A DNA stretch of 64,000 nucleotides from Qipengyuania algicida (lineage in GTDB: Bacteria > Pseudomonadota > Alphaproteobacteria > Sphingomonadales > Sphingomonadaceae), in NCBI RefSeq assembly GCF_009828025.1, contig NZ_WTYA01000013.1:1-64000 (forward strand). Reading direction: 5' to 3'. The notes beneath the pieces are model-generated. The model worked only from the letters and a program-made list of their open reading frames with translations. It was not told the DNA's origin and made no database searches. The position numbers and the translations under genes were made by a program. Shown piece after piece: positions 42,083 to 50,850 of the stretch (the stretch's first letter is position 1; every line of letters begins with the position of its first letter).

Positions 42083-44179
42083 ATGAAACAGGGACGCATG
42101 AGAAAAGCCGGTCTTACGGCTACACACATAATACCATTGCTACTTTGCGCCACGGCCATGCCGCTCGCCGCGCAGGAGACAGGGAGCGCCAAATCGACCG
42201 GCTCCACAGCCATACAGCAAAGCTATCCAGCCGATTTTTTCACGCGATTCAGCCCGAGAAACGCGATGGATATGCTCAACAACCTGCCGGGCTTCCAGCT
42301 TCGCGGAGATGACGATTCCGATGTGCGTGGACTGGGGCAGGCGACGGCCAACGTGCTGGTGAATGACGAGCGCATCACGACAAAATCGGACAGCCTCTAC
42401 GAACAGTTGAGCCGGATCCCGGCCAACAGCGTCGTGCGGATCGACATCGTCGATGGCGCAAAACTCTCGATCCCCGGCCTGTCCGGCCAGGTCGCCAATA
42501 TCATCACCCGGCCCGACAAATTCTCCGGGCAATATTACTGGCGCGTCCAGGGTCGCCCGCATTTTTCCCACCCCGGATATCTCGATGGCAATATGTCGGC
42601 GAAAGGCACGCTGGGCAAAGTGCAATATACGATCGGCCTGTCCAACGACAGCGAACGTGGAGCAACGGGCGGCCCCTACCGCCTGCTGAACGGCGACGGA
42701 ACCCTCCAGGAAAGCCGCGACGGCCACCTCTGGTCCGATTATGATTCACCCAAGCTGAGCGCCGGGATCACCATCGGCAAGGCGAGCACATCGCAGCTCA
42801 ACCTCAATGGTTCCTACCGCGACATCTATTCCACGAATTTCGAGGGTGAAACGCGCTATCGAGTGGGCGATGTTACGCGCGACTGGCAATATTACTCACG
42901 GCAACGCGGCCACGAGTATCAGCTGAACGGGGATTACAGTTTCGGCCTGCTCGGCGGACGGCTCAAGCTGATCGGGCTCAACCGCTATCGCCACGACGAC
43001 TACGACGATCAGGCCATCACCAGCTATCCCGACGGACGCGCTTCACAAGGCGATCGCTACATGCAGTCGGTGGCGACCGGCGAGACGATCGGGCGCGCCG
43101 AATACAGCTGGAAATGGGGCAAAGCGGATTGGCAGATTGCGGGCGAAGCGGCCTACAACCGGCTCGACAAGACGTCTGGCCTGTTCGACCTCGATCCCGA
43201 TGGCACTTTCGTCCAGATCCCCTTCCCCGGCGGGAACGGCGGCGTGCGCGAGGACCGCTACGATGCCAGCATCAGTTATGGCCGCCCGCTCACCGACCGC
43301 CTGACATTGCAGGTCATTGCGGCAGCCGAAACCTCAACCATCCGTCAGACCGGCGCCAACGCACTGTCGCGCACATTCTTCCGGCCAAAGGGCAGCGCCA
43401 GCCTCGCCTGGACACCTGAAAAGGGGCTCGACATCTCGCTGAAAGTGGAGCGGCAGATCGGCCAGCTCGACTTCAATGATTTCCTCGCCCGGATCTATCT
43501 CGATCAGGGCAATGCCAATGGCGACAATGCCCAGTTGGTGCCGTCGCAAATCTGGAACATCGATTTCGAGACCAAGAAGAACCTGGGAAAATGGGGCACA
43601 ACCGATTTACGCCTCTACGGAAGGTTCTATCAGGATTACATCGGCGTCATCCCCCTGCCCGGCGGCGGCGAGGGGCGCGGCAACATCCCCCACGCACGGC
43701 GATATGGCTTCGAATGGACCAGTACGTTCCAGCTCGACCCGCTCGGCTTCAAGGGCGCGAAGATCGACAGCGACATCATCGTGCAGACCTCGGCGCTGAT
43801 CGATCCGCTGACCGGCACAAAGCGCCAGATCAGCGACATGACCGATCGCTACATCAATATTTCCCTGCGCCACGATATTCCGCACAGTAACTGGGCGTGG
43901 GGCGGCGGGATAGAAGCCCCGCATGTGACCGACTATTACCGCGTCGGCGAATTCGGCTATCAGAACGAAGGCCCGGTGTTCGATTTCTACTTCATCGAGA
44001 ACAAGGACGTGCTGGGCATGACGGTCAAGTTCCAGGTGGTGAACCTCGCCAATGCCCGCCACAAGATCTACCGTACGGTCTATACCGGCCCGCGCGACAG
44101 CTCGCCGATTGCCTTCATCGAAGACCGTTCGCAGCTGATCGGGCCGATTTTCCGACTGAGCGTAAAGGGCAATTTCTGA
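42083..44179 (+). CDS. Small TonB-dependent receptor-like OM protein
   Basis: Outer-membrane protein of about 698 residues with a signal peptide (ends near AMPLAAQE). A reduced plug domain contains DMLNNLPGFQLRGDDDSDVR, ANVLVNDERITTKSDSLYE and SVVRIDIVDGAKLSIPGLSG. A barrel rich in aromatic/Gly strands ends in RLSVKGNF. No clear TonB box is seen. Shorter than the two other receptors in the window, it matches the PEP-CTERM/secretin-like plug group common in sphingomonads. The ligand is unknown. It is followed 42 bases later by an exported amidase, which may process its substrate. Confidence 0.82.
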   Translation: MKQGRMRKAGLTATHIIPLLLCATAMPLAAQETGSAKSTGSTAIQQSYPADFFTRFSPRNAMDMLNNLPGFQLRGDDDSDVRGLGQATANVLVNDERITTKSDSLYEQLSRIPANSVVRIDIVDGAKLSIPGLSGQVANIITRPDKFSGQYYWRVQGRPHFSHPGYLDGNMSAKGTLGKVQYTIGLSNDSERGATGGPYRLLNGDGTLQESRDGHLWSDYDSPKLSAGITIGKASTSQLNLNGSYRDIYSTNFEGETRYRVGDVTRDWQYYSRQRGHEYQLNGDYSFGLLGGRLKLIGLNRYRHDDYDDQAITSYPDGRASQGDRYMQSVATGETIGRAEYSWKWGKADWQIAGEAAYNRLDKTSGLFDLDPDGTFVQIPFPGGNGGVREDRYDASISYGRPLTDRLTLQVIAAAETSTIRQTGANALSRTFFRPKGSASLAWTPEKGLDISLKVERQIGQLDFNDFLARIYLDQGNANGDNAQLVPSQIWNIDFETKKNLGKWGTTDLRLYGRFYQDYIGVIPLPGGGEGRGNIPHARRYGFEWTSTFQLDPLGFKGAKIDSDIIVQTSALIDPLTGTKRQISDMTDRYINISLRHDIPHSNWAWGGGIEAPHVTDYYRVGEFGYQNEGPVFDFYFIENKDVLGMTVKFQVVNLANARHKIYRTVYTGPRDSSPIAFIEDRSQLIGPIFRLSVKGNF

Positions 44180-44221
44180 ATCCGGCTTGCGACACACGCG
44201 TTCGCGCCGCATGAAGCGGCA

Positions 44222-45712
44222 ATGAGCAATCTTCTCGCGCGCGTCGCCCCGCTGGCCGTTTTCGGCCTCGCCCTCCCCGCCTCAGCCTCACCGGGGGACG
44301 ATGCAGCCGCCTATCTGGAGCGGATCAAGGCGCTCGACGATACGGGGCCGCAGCTCAACGCCGTAATCGTGCAGGCTGACGAGCAAACCGCGCGCAAGGA
44401 GGCGGACGATGCTGCCAACCTCCCGCTTGGTGGACGTACGGTGCTGGTGAAGGACAATATCGAGACGCGCGAATGGCCGACCACTGCCGGATCTCTGGCC
44501 CTGGCAGGCAATCGCACCGGGCGCGATGCGCCGCTCATCGCCCGGCTGCGTGCGGCAGGTGGTGTCGTGCTGGGCAAGACCAATCTCAGCGAATGGGCCA
44601 ATATCCGTGACGGCAATTCGACCAGCGGATGGAGCGCGGTCGGCGGGCTGACCAAAAACCCCCATGCCATCGACCGCAATACCTGCGGCTCATCCTCGGG
44701 CAGCGGCGCTGCGGTGGCCGCCGGTTTCGCCTGGGCGGCGCTCGGCACGGAGACCGACGGATCGATCACCTGCCCGGCCAGCATCAATGGCGTGGTCGGG
44801 TTCAAGCCGACCGTCGGCCTCGTCAGCCGCACGCATATCGTACCGATCAGCCATTCGCAGGACACCGCCGGGCCGATGGCACAGAACGTCCACGATGCCG
44901 CGATGCTGCTTACCGCGATCGCGGGTAGCGATCCGGCCGATCCCGCGACCGAGGATGCGAACGAGCACAAGATCGACTTTGCCGCTGCGCTCAAGGGGGC
45001 ATCGCTCAAGGGCGTGCGCATCGGAGTGATGGAAAAACAAATCGGTACACGCAAGGACGTAAAGGCACTGTTCGACAGAGCGCTGGACGATCTCAAGCGG
45101 GCGGGCGCGGTGCTGGTACCCATCGATTACGACATGCCCGACAAGATGGGCGAGGCCGAATTTACCGTTCTGCTGTACGAATTGCGCACCGACATGCAGA
45201 GCTATCTAGGCTCGCTACCCGAACCGGGAATGCCCAAAACACTCGCCGATCTCGTCGCTTTCAACAAGGCCCACGCTGATCAGGAGTTGCGCTGGTTCGG
45301 TCAGCGAACGTTCGAACAGGCGCTGAAGGCGACCGACAAGCCCGCCTATGAAAAGGCCCGCCAGACCTCGTTCGATCTTGCCGGGCCGCAGGGCATCGAC
45401 AAGCTTATGGCGGACAACAAGGTCGCCTTCCTCATCGCACCGACGATGGGGCCGGCCTGGACCAGCGATCTCGTCAACGGCGATCATTTCAGCGGCAATA
45501 TCGGGGCCGGCGCCCTGGCCGCCATTGCCGGCTATCCGCACCTCACCGTGCCGATGGGCGACGTGGACGGCCTGCCCATCGGCCTCAGCATCATGAGCGG
45601 AAAATGGCGTGACGCCGACGTCCTGAAGGCGGGCGCCGCCTATGAAGCGGTGCGCTCGGCCAAGCTGTCACCGCCGTCATTCGAGCCATGGGCACCGCCG
45701 CCGCTCGACTGA
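44222..45712 (+). CDS. Exported amidase (amidase-signature family)
   Basis: Serine amidase of 496 residues with a signal peptide (ends near LPASASPGD). The Ser-Ser-Lys triad is intact: Lys in GGRTVLVKDNIET, Ser in CGSSSGSGAAVAAGFA, and the nucleophile in GTETDGSITCPASINGVVG. The family spacing is preserved. It hydrolyses amides in the periplasm; the substrate is unknown. It follows the receptor-like gene, so transport and hydrolysis of a peptide or nitrogen compound may be linked. Confidence 0.92.
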   Translation: MSNLLARVAPLAVFGLALPASASPGDDAAAYLERIKALDDTGPQLNAVIVQADEQTARKEADDAANLPLGGRTVLVKDNIETREWPTTAGSLALAGNRTGRDAPLIARLRAAGGVVLGKTNLSEWANIRDGNSTSGWSAVGGLTKNPHAIDRNTCGSSSGSGAAVAAGFAWAALGTETDGSITCPASINGVVGFKPTVGLVSRTHIVPISHSQDTAGPMAQNVHDAAMLLTAIAGSDPADPATEDANEHKIDFAAALKGASLKGVRIGVMEKQIGTRKDVKALFDRALDDLKRAGAVLVPIDYDMPDKMGEAEFTVLLYELRTDMQSYLGSLPEPGMPKTLADLVAFNKAHADQELRWFGQRTFEQALKATDKPAYEKARQTSFDLAGPQGIDKLMADNKVAFLIAPTMGPAWTSDLVNGDHFSGNIGAGALAAIAGYPHLTVPMGDVDGLPIGLSIMSGKWRDADVLKAGAAYEAVRSAKLSPPSFEPWAPPPLD

Positions 45713-46083
45713 CTGCGCTGCGTAGCGGCAACTTCCCGCGCCGCGGCACCGTCGATTTCGCGTTGGAGAAAGAAATTGAGCGCCGTTCGCACCGCGGCGA
45801 TGGCGGCCAGCTTGCCGATGTCCGACCAACTTGGCGCGACCGCGGTGCGCATGATGTCGGCACCCAGCAGCAGCTCCAGCGCAAGCGCCAGCCAGCGCCC
45901 GAGACGCAGGCGGATCTACTCTTTCCCGGCATGGGAGATCGCGATCGGAGTTTGTCTGAAACGCGCGTCCAACAGCAATCGCACGATGGCTTCGGCCACG
46001 GCAAACGTAACGATCAGCGCGGCGATCCCTTCGACCACCAGCGAAACCGTCAGCGTGTAATCACGGATATTGGCTTCGATCAT
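45640..46083 (-). pseudogene. DUF1622 membrane protein with in-frame amber
   Basis: Read from ATG 46083 the frame matches DUF1622 small membrane proteins. An N-terminal helix (VVEGIAALIVTFAVAEAIV) is followed, after an in-frame TAG near 45915, by LGRWLALALELLLGADIMRT, then AVRTALNFFLQREID and a Ser/Gly tail. The family has no gap at the TAG position. The start overlaps the DUF421 stop by ATGA. So this is either a decayed gene or one that is read through. The 3' tail overlaps the amidase gene's end on the other strand by about 70 bases. Confidence 0.7.
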
Positions 46084-46571
46084 CGGCGCGGGGGAGTGGT
46101 AATGCCCAGCTTGCCGGACGTTTCGAGTGCGATGCCGTCGGTTTCCGAAATTTGCTCCATCCCCTTTTCGTGGAGCGCCTCCTTGATGTCGAGCCGCGAT
46201 ACGCCATGCTGCTTGCGCGCAGCCTCATCGATTTTGCCACCCCGCCCAAGGATGATCTCCGGCCCTTCGACCAGGCGGGCAAACCACGCGCTGCGGGCAG
46301 CCGCCTGCGCAAGCATGTAATGCAAGGCGATCAGCAACAGCGATTCTGCGATCGTCGGGATCATCGCCGCATTGCCGGTGGCCGCGCGACTGAGGTTGGA
46401 GCCCAACATGATGGCGACAGTAATGTCGAGCGCAGCCCAGCGCCCGAAGATGCGCCTTCCGGCGAGCCGCACGAGCAATAGCCCGAATACGAAGATCACC
46501 GCCATCCGGGCACATGCCTGAGCAGTGTCGATATGCGCGGTAGGATCGCCGAAAATCGCCTGCATCGTCAT
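46080..46571 (-). CDS. DUF421 (YetF-like) membrane protein
   Basis: A 163-residue protein with three hydrophobic segments near the N-terminus (ARMAVIFVFGLLLVRLAGRR; ALDITVAIMLGSNLSRAATG; ESLLLIALHYMLAQAAARS) and a soluble C-terminal domain with RGGKIDEAARKQHGVSRLDI and ALHEKGMEQISETDGIALET. That is the layout of DUF421 proteins. Function is unknown. The stop codon overlaps the DUF1622 start by ATGA, so the two were an operon. Confidence 0.85.
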   Translation of the reverse strand: MTMQAIFGDPTAHIDTAQACARMAVIFVFGLLLVRLAGRRIFGRWAALDITVAIMLGSNLSRAATGNAAMIPTIAESLLLIALHYMLAQAAARSAWFARLVEGPEIILGRGGKIDEAARKQHGVSRLDIKEALHEKGMEQISETDGIALETSGKLGITTPPRR

Positions 46572-46643
46572 ATGCAGGCAAACAAATGAAACCGCTCACG
46601 GGTTCCGGTGCCGCTTGAGCGCCGGAACCCGGATAGGTGCGGA

Positions 46644-48278
46644 TTACTTCTTGGCCGGAGCCTTCTTCGCCGCGGACTTCTTGGCAGGAGCCTTCTTGGC
46701 GGCGGGCTTTTCTTCAGCGTCAGCCTTTTTGGCCGGAGCTTTCTTCGCCGGGGCCTTCTTGGCCGGAGCCTTTTCAGCAGCGGGATTGTCCTCTGCCTTC
46801 TCAGCAGCAGCCTTCTTCGCCGGTGCCTTCTTGGCGGCAGACTTGGCGTCTGCCTCGTCCTTGGCTTCGGCTTTCTTGGCCGGGGCCTTTTTCGCAGCAG
46901 CCTTCTTGGCCGGAGCCTTCTTCTTTGCAGCCGGCTTGGCTTCGGCGGTATCTTCCGCCTCGATCGCCGCCTCAAGCTCCTCACGGGTCACTTCGCGGTC
47001 GGTAATCTCGGCCTTGTCGAACAGATAGTCGACGACCTTGTCCTCATACAGAGGGGCGCGCAGCTGTGCAGCGGCCATCGGCTCCTGCTGGACGAACTGC
47101 ATGAACCGCTCGCGGTCTTCGGGGCGATACTGCTGGGCAGCCTGCTGCATCAGCATCGACATTTCCTGCTGGCTCACCTGCACACCGGCGTCCTGGCCGA
47201 TTTCGGAGAGGAGCAGGCCGAGACGGACGCGGCGCACGGCGATCGCGCGGTAATCGTCCTTCTCGTCCTCGATTTCCTTCATCGCGGCAGCCGCATCGTC
47301 CGACTGCGCCGCTTCCTGCTGGAGCTGCTGCCAGATCTGGTCGAATTCGGCATCGACCATCTGCTCGGGCACGTCGAAATCGTGACCGGCGGCAAGCTGG
47401 TCGAGCAGCGCGCGCTTCATCTGCGTGCGGGTCAGCCCGGCGGTTTCCTGCTCCAGCTGGCCGCGGATTAGGCCCTGAAGCTGCTCGAGGCTTTCGAGGC
47501 CGAGGTTCTTGGCGAAATCCTCATCGATCTTGGTGTCGGTTTCGGTCTTCACCGCCTGAACGGTAATGTCGAATTCCGCTTCCTTGCCGGCAAGATCCTT
47601 GGCCTGGTAATCGGCCGGGAAGGTCACGGTGATGGTCTTGGTATCGCCGGTCTTCACGCCGGTGAGCTGTTCCTCGAAACCGGGGATGAATGCGCCCGAT
47701 CCGATCACCAGCGGCGTGCCTTCAGCCTTGCCACCTTCGAATTCGACGCCGTCGACACGCCCCACGAAATCGATGATCAGCTGGTCGCCCTCAGCGGCCT
47801 TCCTGGTCTTGGCGGCGTCCTTGTAGCTCTTGTTCTGGCCCGCAATCCGCTCCAGCGCCTCGTCGACCTGCTCGTCGGTGACGGGCACGGTCAACCGCTC
47901 CAGCTTCAAGCCGTCGGTCGAAGGTACGGTGACCTGGGGCAGCACTTCCAGCGCGACGCTGACTTCGGCGTCCTTGCCTTCCTCATACCCTTCGCCCAGC
48001 TCGATCTGCGGCTGCATCGCAGGGCGCAGTTCCTTGTCCTTCATCAGCGAATCGACCGATTCGCGAATTGTATCGTTGAGCACCTGCGCGTGGACCTGTT
48101 CGCCATGCATCTTGCGCAGCAGATTGGTCGGCACCTTGCCGGGGCGGAAGCCGGGCATCCGTACCTGCGGGGCGATCTTCTTGATCTCCGCAGCGACCTT
48201 GGAATCGATTTCCTTGGCCGTGATGGTCAGGGTGTATGCCCGCTTGAGGCCCTTATTGGTGGTTTCGGTAACTTGCAT
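46644..48278 (-). CDS. tig: Trigger factor with Lys/Ala-rich tail
   Basis: Ribosome-bound chaperone and prolyl isomerase. Residues 1-447 are normal trigger factor: ribosome-binding MPGFRPGKVPTNLLRKMHG, FKBP domain AEGDQLIIDFVGRVDGVEFE..FIPGFEEQLTGVKTGDTK, then the chaperone arms. The last 97 residues are a histone-H1-like repeat of Ala-Lys-Lys and Pro-Ala-Lys-Lys units. Total length 544 exceeds the usual 430-450. The tail is strongly basic and could bind RNA or DNA. The ATG at 48278 is standard. It lies beside tRNA-Leu on the same strand. Confidence 0.95.
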   Translation of the reverse strand: MQVTETTNKGLKRAYTLTITAKEIDSKVAAEIKKIAPQVRMPGFRPGKVPTNLLRKMHGEQVHAQVLNDTIRESVDSLMKDKELRPAMQPQIELGEGYEEGKDAEVSVALEVLPQVTVPSTDGLKLERLTVPVTDEQVDEALERIAGQNKSYKDAAKTRKAAEGDQLIIDFVGRVDGVEFEGGKAEGTPLVIGSGAFIPGFEEQLTGVKTGDTKTITVTFPADYQAKDLAGKEAEFDITVQAVKTETDTKIDEDFAKNLGLESLEQLQGLIRGQLEQETAGLTRTQMKRALLDQLAAGHDFDVPEQMVDAEFDQIWQQLQQEAAQSDDAAAAMKEIEDEKDDYRAIAVRRVRLGLLLSEIGQDAGVQVSQQEMSMLMQQAAQQYRPEDRERFMQFVQQEPMAAAQLRAPLYEDKVVDYLFDKAEITDREVTREELEAAIEAEDTAEAKPAAKKKAPAKKAAAKKAPAKKAEAKDEADAKSAAKKAPAKKAAAEKAEDNPAAEKAPAKKAPAKKAPAKKADAEEKPAAKKAPAKKSAAKKAPAKK

Positions 48279-48342
48279 GGACTGGCGAACTTTCGAACTT
48301 TCGAACCTTTAGGAACCTGGCTTGCGCCGGGCATGATTGAAC

Positions 48343-48427
48343 TGGTGCGGGCGAAGGGACTCGAACCCCCACATCTTGCGATACTGGTACCTAAAACCAG
48401 CGCGTCTACCAGTTCCGCCACGCCCGC
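48343..48427 (-). tRNA. tRNA-Leu (anticodon TAG)
   Basis: On the minus strand the 7-bp acceptor stem GCGGGCG/CGCCCGC, a long variable arm and a T-arm-like CGAACCCCCAC region form a class II tRNA. The anticodon stem CTGGT/ACCAG encloses loop TTTAGGT, giving anticodon TAG (decodes CUA). The discriminator is A and CCA is encoded at 48343-48345. It lies between trigger factor and the Pro-rich gene. Confidence 0.93.
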
Positions 48428-48526
48428 GAGCCCAAACGGAGTTGCACGGCGGCCCGAAGCCGTCGCGCGTAGGCGGGTGCCTCTAGTCGTGTGCGGCGAA
48501 AAGGGCAAGCGTCGGGACGATTTGGT

Positions 48527-48552
48527 GGAACAGCCATGCGACGGACGGCGTT
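48527..48552 (+). promoter_or_regulatory. EcfG-type (general stress) promoter
   Basis: GGAAC, a 17-base spacer and CGTT, ending 30 bases before the Pro-rich gene ATG. This is the alphaproteobacterial general stress response consensus GGAAC-N16/17-cGTT, so this gene is a candidate member of the PhyR/EcfG regulon. Confidence 0.6.
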
Positions 48553-48581
48553 TTCACTCCAACCAGAGAGGACCGATTGCC

Positions 48582-48752
48582 ATGAATGCCCAGCCCGCCC
48601 CCGACACGATCGACCCCACCACGCCGCAGGAAGTGCCGCCGAAACCCAGCCCGGTCGAATCGCCTGCGAACGAGCCTCCCGAAGTCGCGCCACCCGCACC
48701 CGACATCGACACGCCCAATCCCGGCCCCATCGAAACGCCGCCTCCCGATTGA
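48582..48752 (+). CDS. Small Pro-rich acidic protein
   Basis: A 56-residue protein made almost wholly of Pro, Glu, Asp, Thr and Ser (PPKPSPVESPANEPPEVAPP near the middle), with no predicted fold. AGAGGA precedes its ATG. An EcfG-type promoter lies just upstream. The composition suggests an unfolded, stress-induced protein; the function is unknown. Too short to assign to a family. Confidence 0.7.
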   Translation: MNAQPAPDTIDPTTPQEVPPKPSPVESPANEPPEVAPPAPDIDTPNPGPIETPPPD

Positions 48753-48784
48753 CGCAAAGCTGGGCGACGACTATCCGCCGCGCG

Positions 48785-49099
48785 ATGAGCGACACCGACC
48801 AGACCGCAGACACCGCCGCCGCCAGCAACGCCGCGGACACCCCGCCCGAGCGCCTCTCGGTCCATGCCGGCAGCCCGCATTTCGACGTCGAGGCGTTGAA
48901 GCGCGGCGTCGGCATTCGTTTCAAGGGCCGCCAGCGCACCGATATCGAGGAATATTCGATTCCTGAAGGCTGGGTTCGCGTGCAGGCGGGCAAGACCGTC
49001 GACCGGCGCGGCAAGCCGCTGACGCTCAAGCTTACCGGTCCGGTCGAGGCATGGTTCGAAGATCTGGGCGAAGACGCCCCGGTCGCGAAAAAAGCCTGA
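48785..49099 (+). CDS. DUF3297 family protein
   Basis: A 104-residue protein matching DUF3297: PERLSVHAGSPHFDVEALKR, GVGIRFKGRQRTDIEEYSIP and EGWVRVQAGKTVDRRGKPLT. Function unknown. It starts 32 bases after the Pro-rich gene stop and is followed by a short direct repeat before der. Core-genome gene in this group. Confidence 0.88.
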   Translation: MSDTDQTADTAAASNAADTPPERLSVHAGSPHFDVEALKRGVGIRFKGRQRTDIEEYSIPEGWVRVQAGKTVDRRGKPLTLKLTGPVEAWFEDLGEDAPVAKKA

Positions 49100-49101
49100 A
49101 G

Positions 49102-49166
49102 GCCGAAAAGGGCCGGAAATCCCAAACGGGCCTGAGGCCCGAAACGGGCCGGAAAACTCAAACGGG
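49102..49166. repeat. Two 29-bp direct repeats upstream of der
   Basis: Two imperfect direct copies, 49102-49130 and 49138-49166, each built on CCGAAA-GGGCCGGAAA-TC-CAAACGGG. They are 36 bases apart and lie in the 100-base gap before der. They could be a folding or protein-binding element, or short minisatellite slippage. Confidence 0.6.
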
Positions 49167-49202
49167 ATTGACGCGCAGCCCCTACGTCCTACCGCGGCGG
49201 AC

Positions 49203-50594
49203 ATGAAACCGCAGGTCATCATCATCGGTCGCCCCAATGTGGGCAAATCCACGCTGTTCAACCGGCTGGTGGGCAAAAAGCTCGCGCTGGTCGATGACCA
49301 GCCCGGCGTAACGCGAGACCGCCGGATGGGCGATGCCGTGGTCGCTGGCCTCGAATTTACCGCTGTCGACACTGCCGGATGGGAGGACGAGGATCCCGAT
49401 ACTCTTCCCGGGAGGATGCGCGCGCAAACCGAAGTCAGCATCGAAGGGGCGGATGCCGCGCTGTTCGTGATCGACGCACGCGCAGGCCTTACCCCGCTCG
49501 ACGAGGAAATCGCCCGCTGGCTCCGCACCCAGAGCGTGCCGGTGGTGCTGGTGGCCAACAAGGCCGAGGGCGCGGCGGGCGAAAGCGGTGTGCTCGAATG
49601 CTACAATCTCAGCCTTGGCGAACCGGTCGCGCTGTCGGCCGAGCATGGCGAAGGTGTGGCCGATCTGTTCGGCGCGCTGTGGCCGGTGATCGGCGAAAAG
49701 GCCGAAGGTTCAGAGCGCGCTGGCGAGATCGAGGGGGAAGAGGAAGAGGATGGCGAGCGTCCCCTGGGACCGCTCAAGCTCGCGATCGTCGGACGGCCCA
49801 ATGCCGGCAAGTCGACGCTTATCAACCGGCTGCTGGGTGAGGATCGCCTGCTGACCGGGCCGGAAGCGGGAATTACGCGCGATTCGATTGCAGTGGACTG
49901 GAACTGGCTCGACTCGCGCACCGGGGAACGCCGCGACATCCGCCTGATCGACACGGCCGGTATGCGCAAGAAGGCGCAGGTCGTCGAAAAGCTGGAGAAG
50001 CTCTCGGTAGCGGATGCGCGCCGTGCGGTCGATTTCGCAGAGGTTGTGGTGTTGTTGCTCGATGCGACGCGCGGACTTGAGCATCAGGACCTCAAGATCG
50101 CCTCCATGGTGCTGGAAGAAGGCCGCGCGCTGATGGTGGCGATCAACAAATGGGACATCGCCGACAACGCCAGCAGCCTGTTCAACGGGATCAAGGGCGC
50201 GCTCGACGAAGGGCTTTCGCAGGTGCGCGGGCTGCCGGTGTTCGCGGTCTCCGCCAAGACCGGCAAGGGGCTCGACACCATGCTCCACGCCGCCTTCGAA
50301 CTGCGCGATGCGTGGTCAAAACGTGTCTCGACCGCTGCGCTCAATCGCTGGTTTGACGATGCGCTGGAAGCCAATCCCCCGCCCGCGCCCGGCGGCAAGC
50401 GGATCAAGCTGCGCTACATCACCCAGGCCGGCACCCGCCCCCCGCGCTTCGTGGTGTTCGGGACGCGACTGGATGCATTGCCCAAGAGCTACGAACGCTA
50501 TCTGGTGAACGGTATCCGCAGGGAACTGGGCTTCGACGCCGTGCCGGTGCGGGTGGTGCTGAAGAGTCCGAAGAACCCTTATGCGAAGGGGTGA
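49203..50594 (+). CDS. der: Ribosome-assembly GTPase Der (EngA)
   Basis: Double-GTPase that matures the 50S subunit. The first G domain has GRPNVGKSTLFNRLVG, VTRDRRM, DTAGWED and VVLVANKAEG. The second has GRPNAGKSTLINRLLGEDR, DTAGMRKKAQV and AINKWDIADN. A KH domain with RVVLKSPKNPYAKG at the end follows. All nucleotide-binding motifs are present. 463 residues is normal. Core-genome gene. Confidence 0.96.
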   Translation: MKPQVIIIGRPNVGKSTLFNRLVGKKLALVDDQPGVTRDRRMGDAVVAGLEFTAVDTAGWEDEDPDTLPGRMRAQTEVSIEGADAALFVIDARAGLTPLDEEIARWLRTQSVPVVLVANKAEGAAGESGVLECYNLSLGEPVALSAEHGEGVADLFGALWPVIGEKAEGSERAGEIEGEEEEDGERPLGPLKLAIVGRPNAGKSTLINRLLGEDRLLTGPEAGITRDSIAVDWNWLDSRTGERRDIRLIDTAGMRKKAQVVEKLEKLSVADARRAVDFAEVVVLLLDATRGLEHQDLKIASMVLEEGRALMVAINKWDIADNASSLFNGIKGALDEGLSQVRGLPVFAVSAKTGKGLDTMLHAAFELRDAWSKRVSTAALNRWFDDALEANPPPAPGGKRIKLRYITQAGTRPPRFVVFGTRLDALPKSYERYLVNGIRRELGFDAVPVRVVLKSPKNPYAKG

Positions 50595-50850
50595 GGTTGA
50601 GGGCAGTTAACGACGACATTGCCGTCATTCCGACGCAGGCCGGAAACAAGCGAGACCAAAAAATTCATTTAAGTCGAACTCGGCCCCAGTCCTCTCCCGG
50701 TAGACGCGAGAACGTGCTTAAGCTTCCCACACAACTTTGAGACACCGCCTCCCAGCCGCGTTCGATGTATGGATTGATTGGTGGTCTAAATTCGGAACTT
50801 CCGATACAAATTGATTGATCGACATGGGTGTTGTTTTGTAGGCATTCTTG

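Noticed and set aside
46525..47471. Plus-strand open frames rich in Ala-Gly-Ala-Phe repeats
   Set aside because: They are shadows of the Lys/Ala repeat at the end of trigger factor on the other strand.
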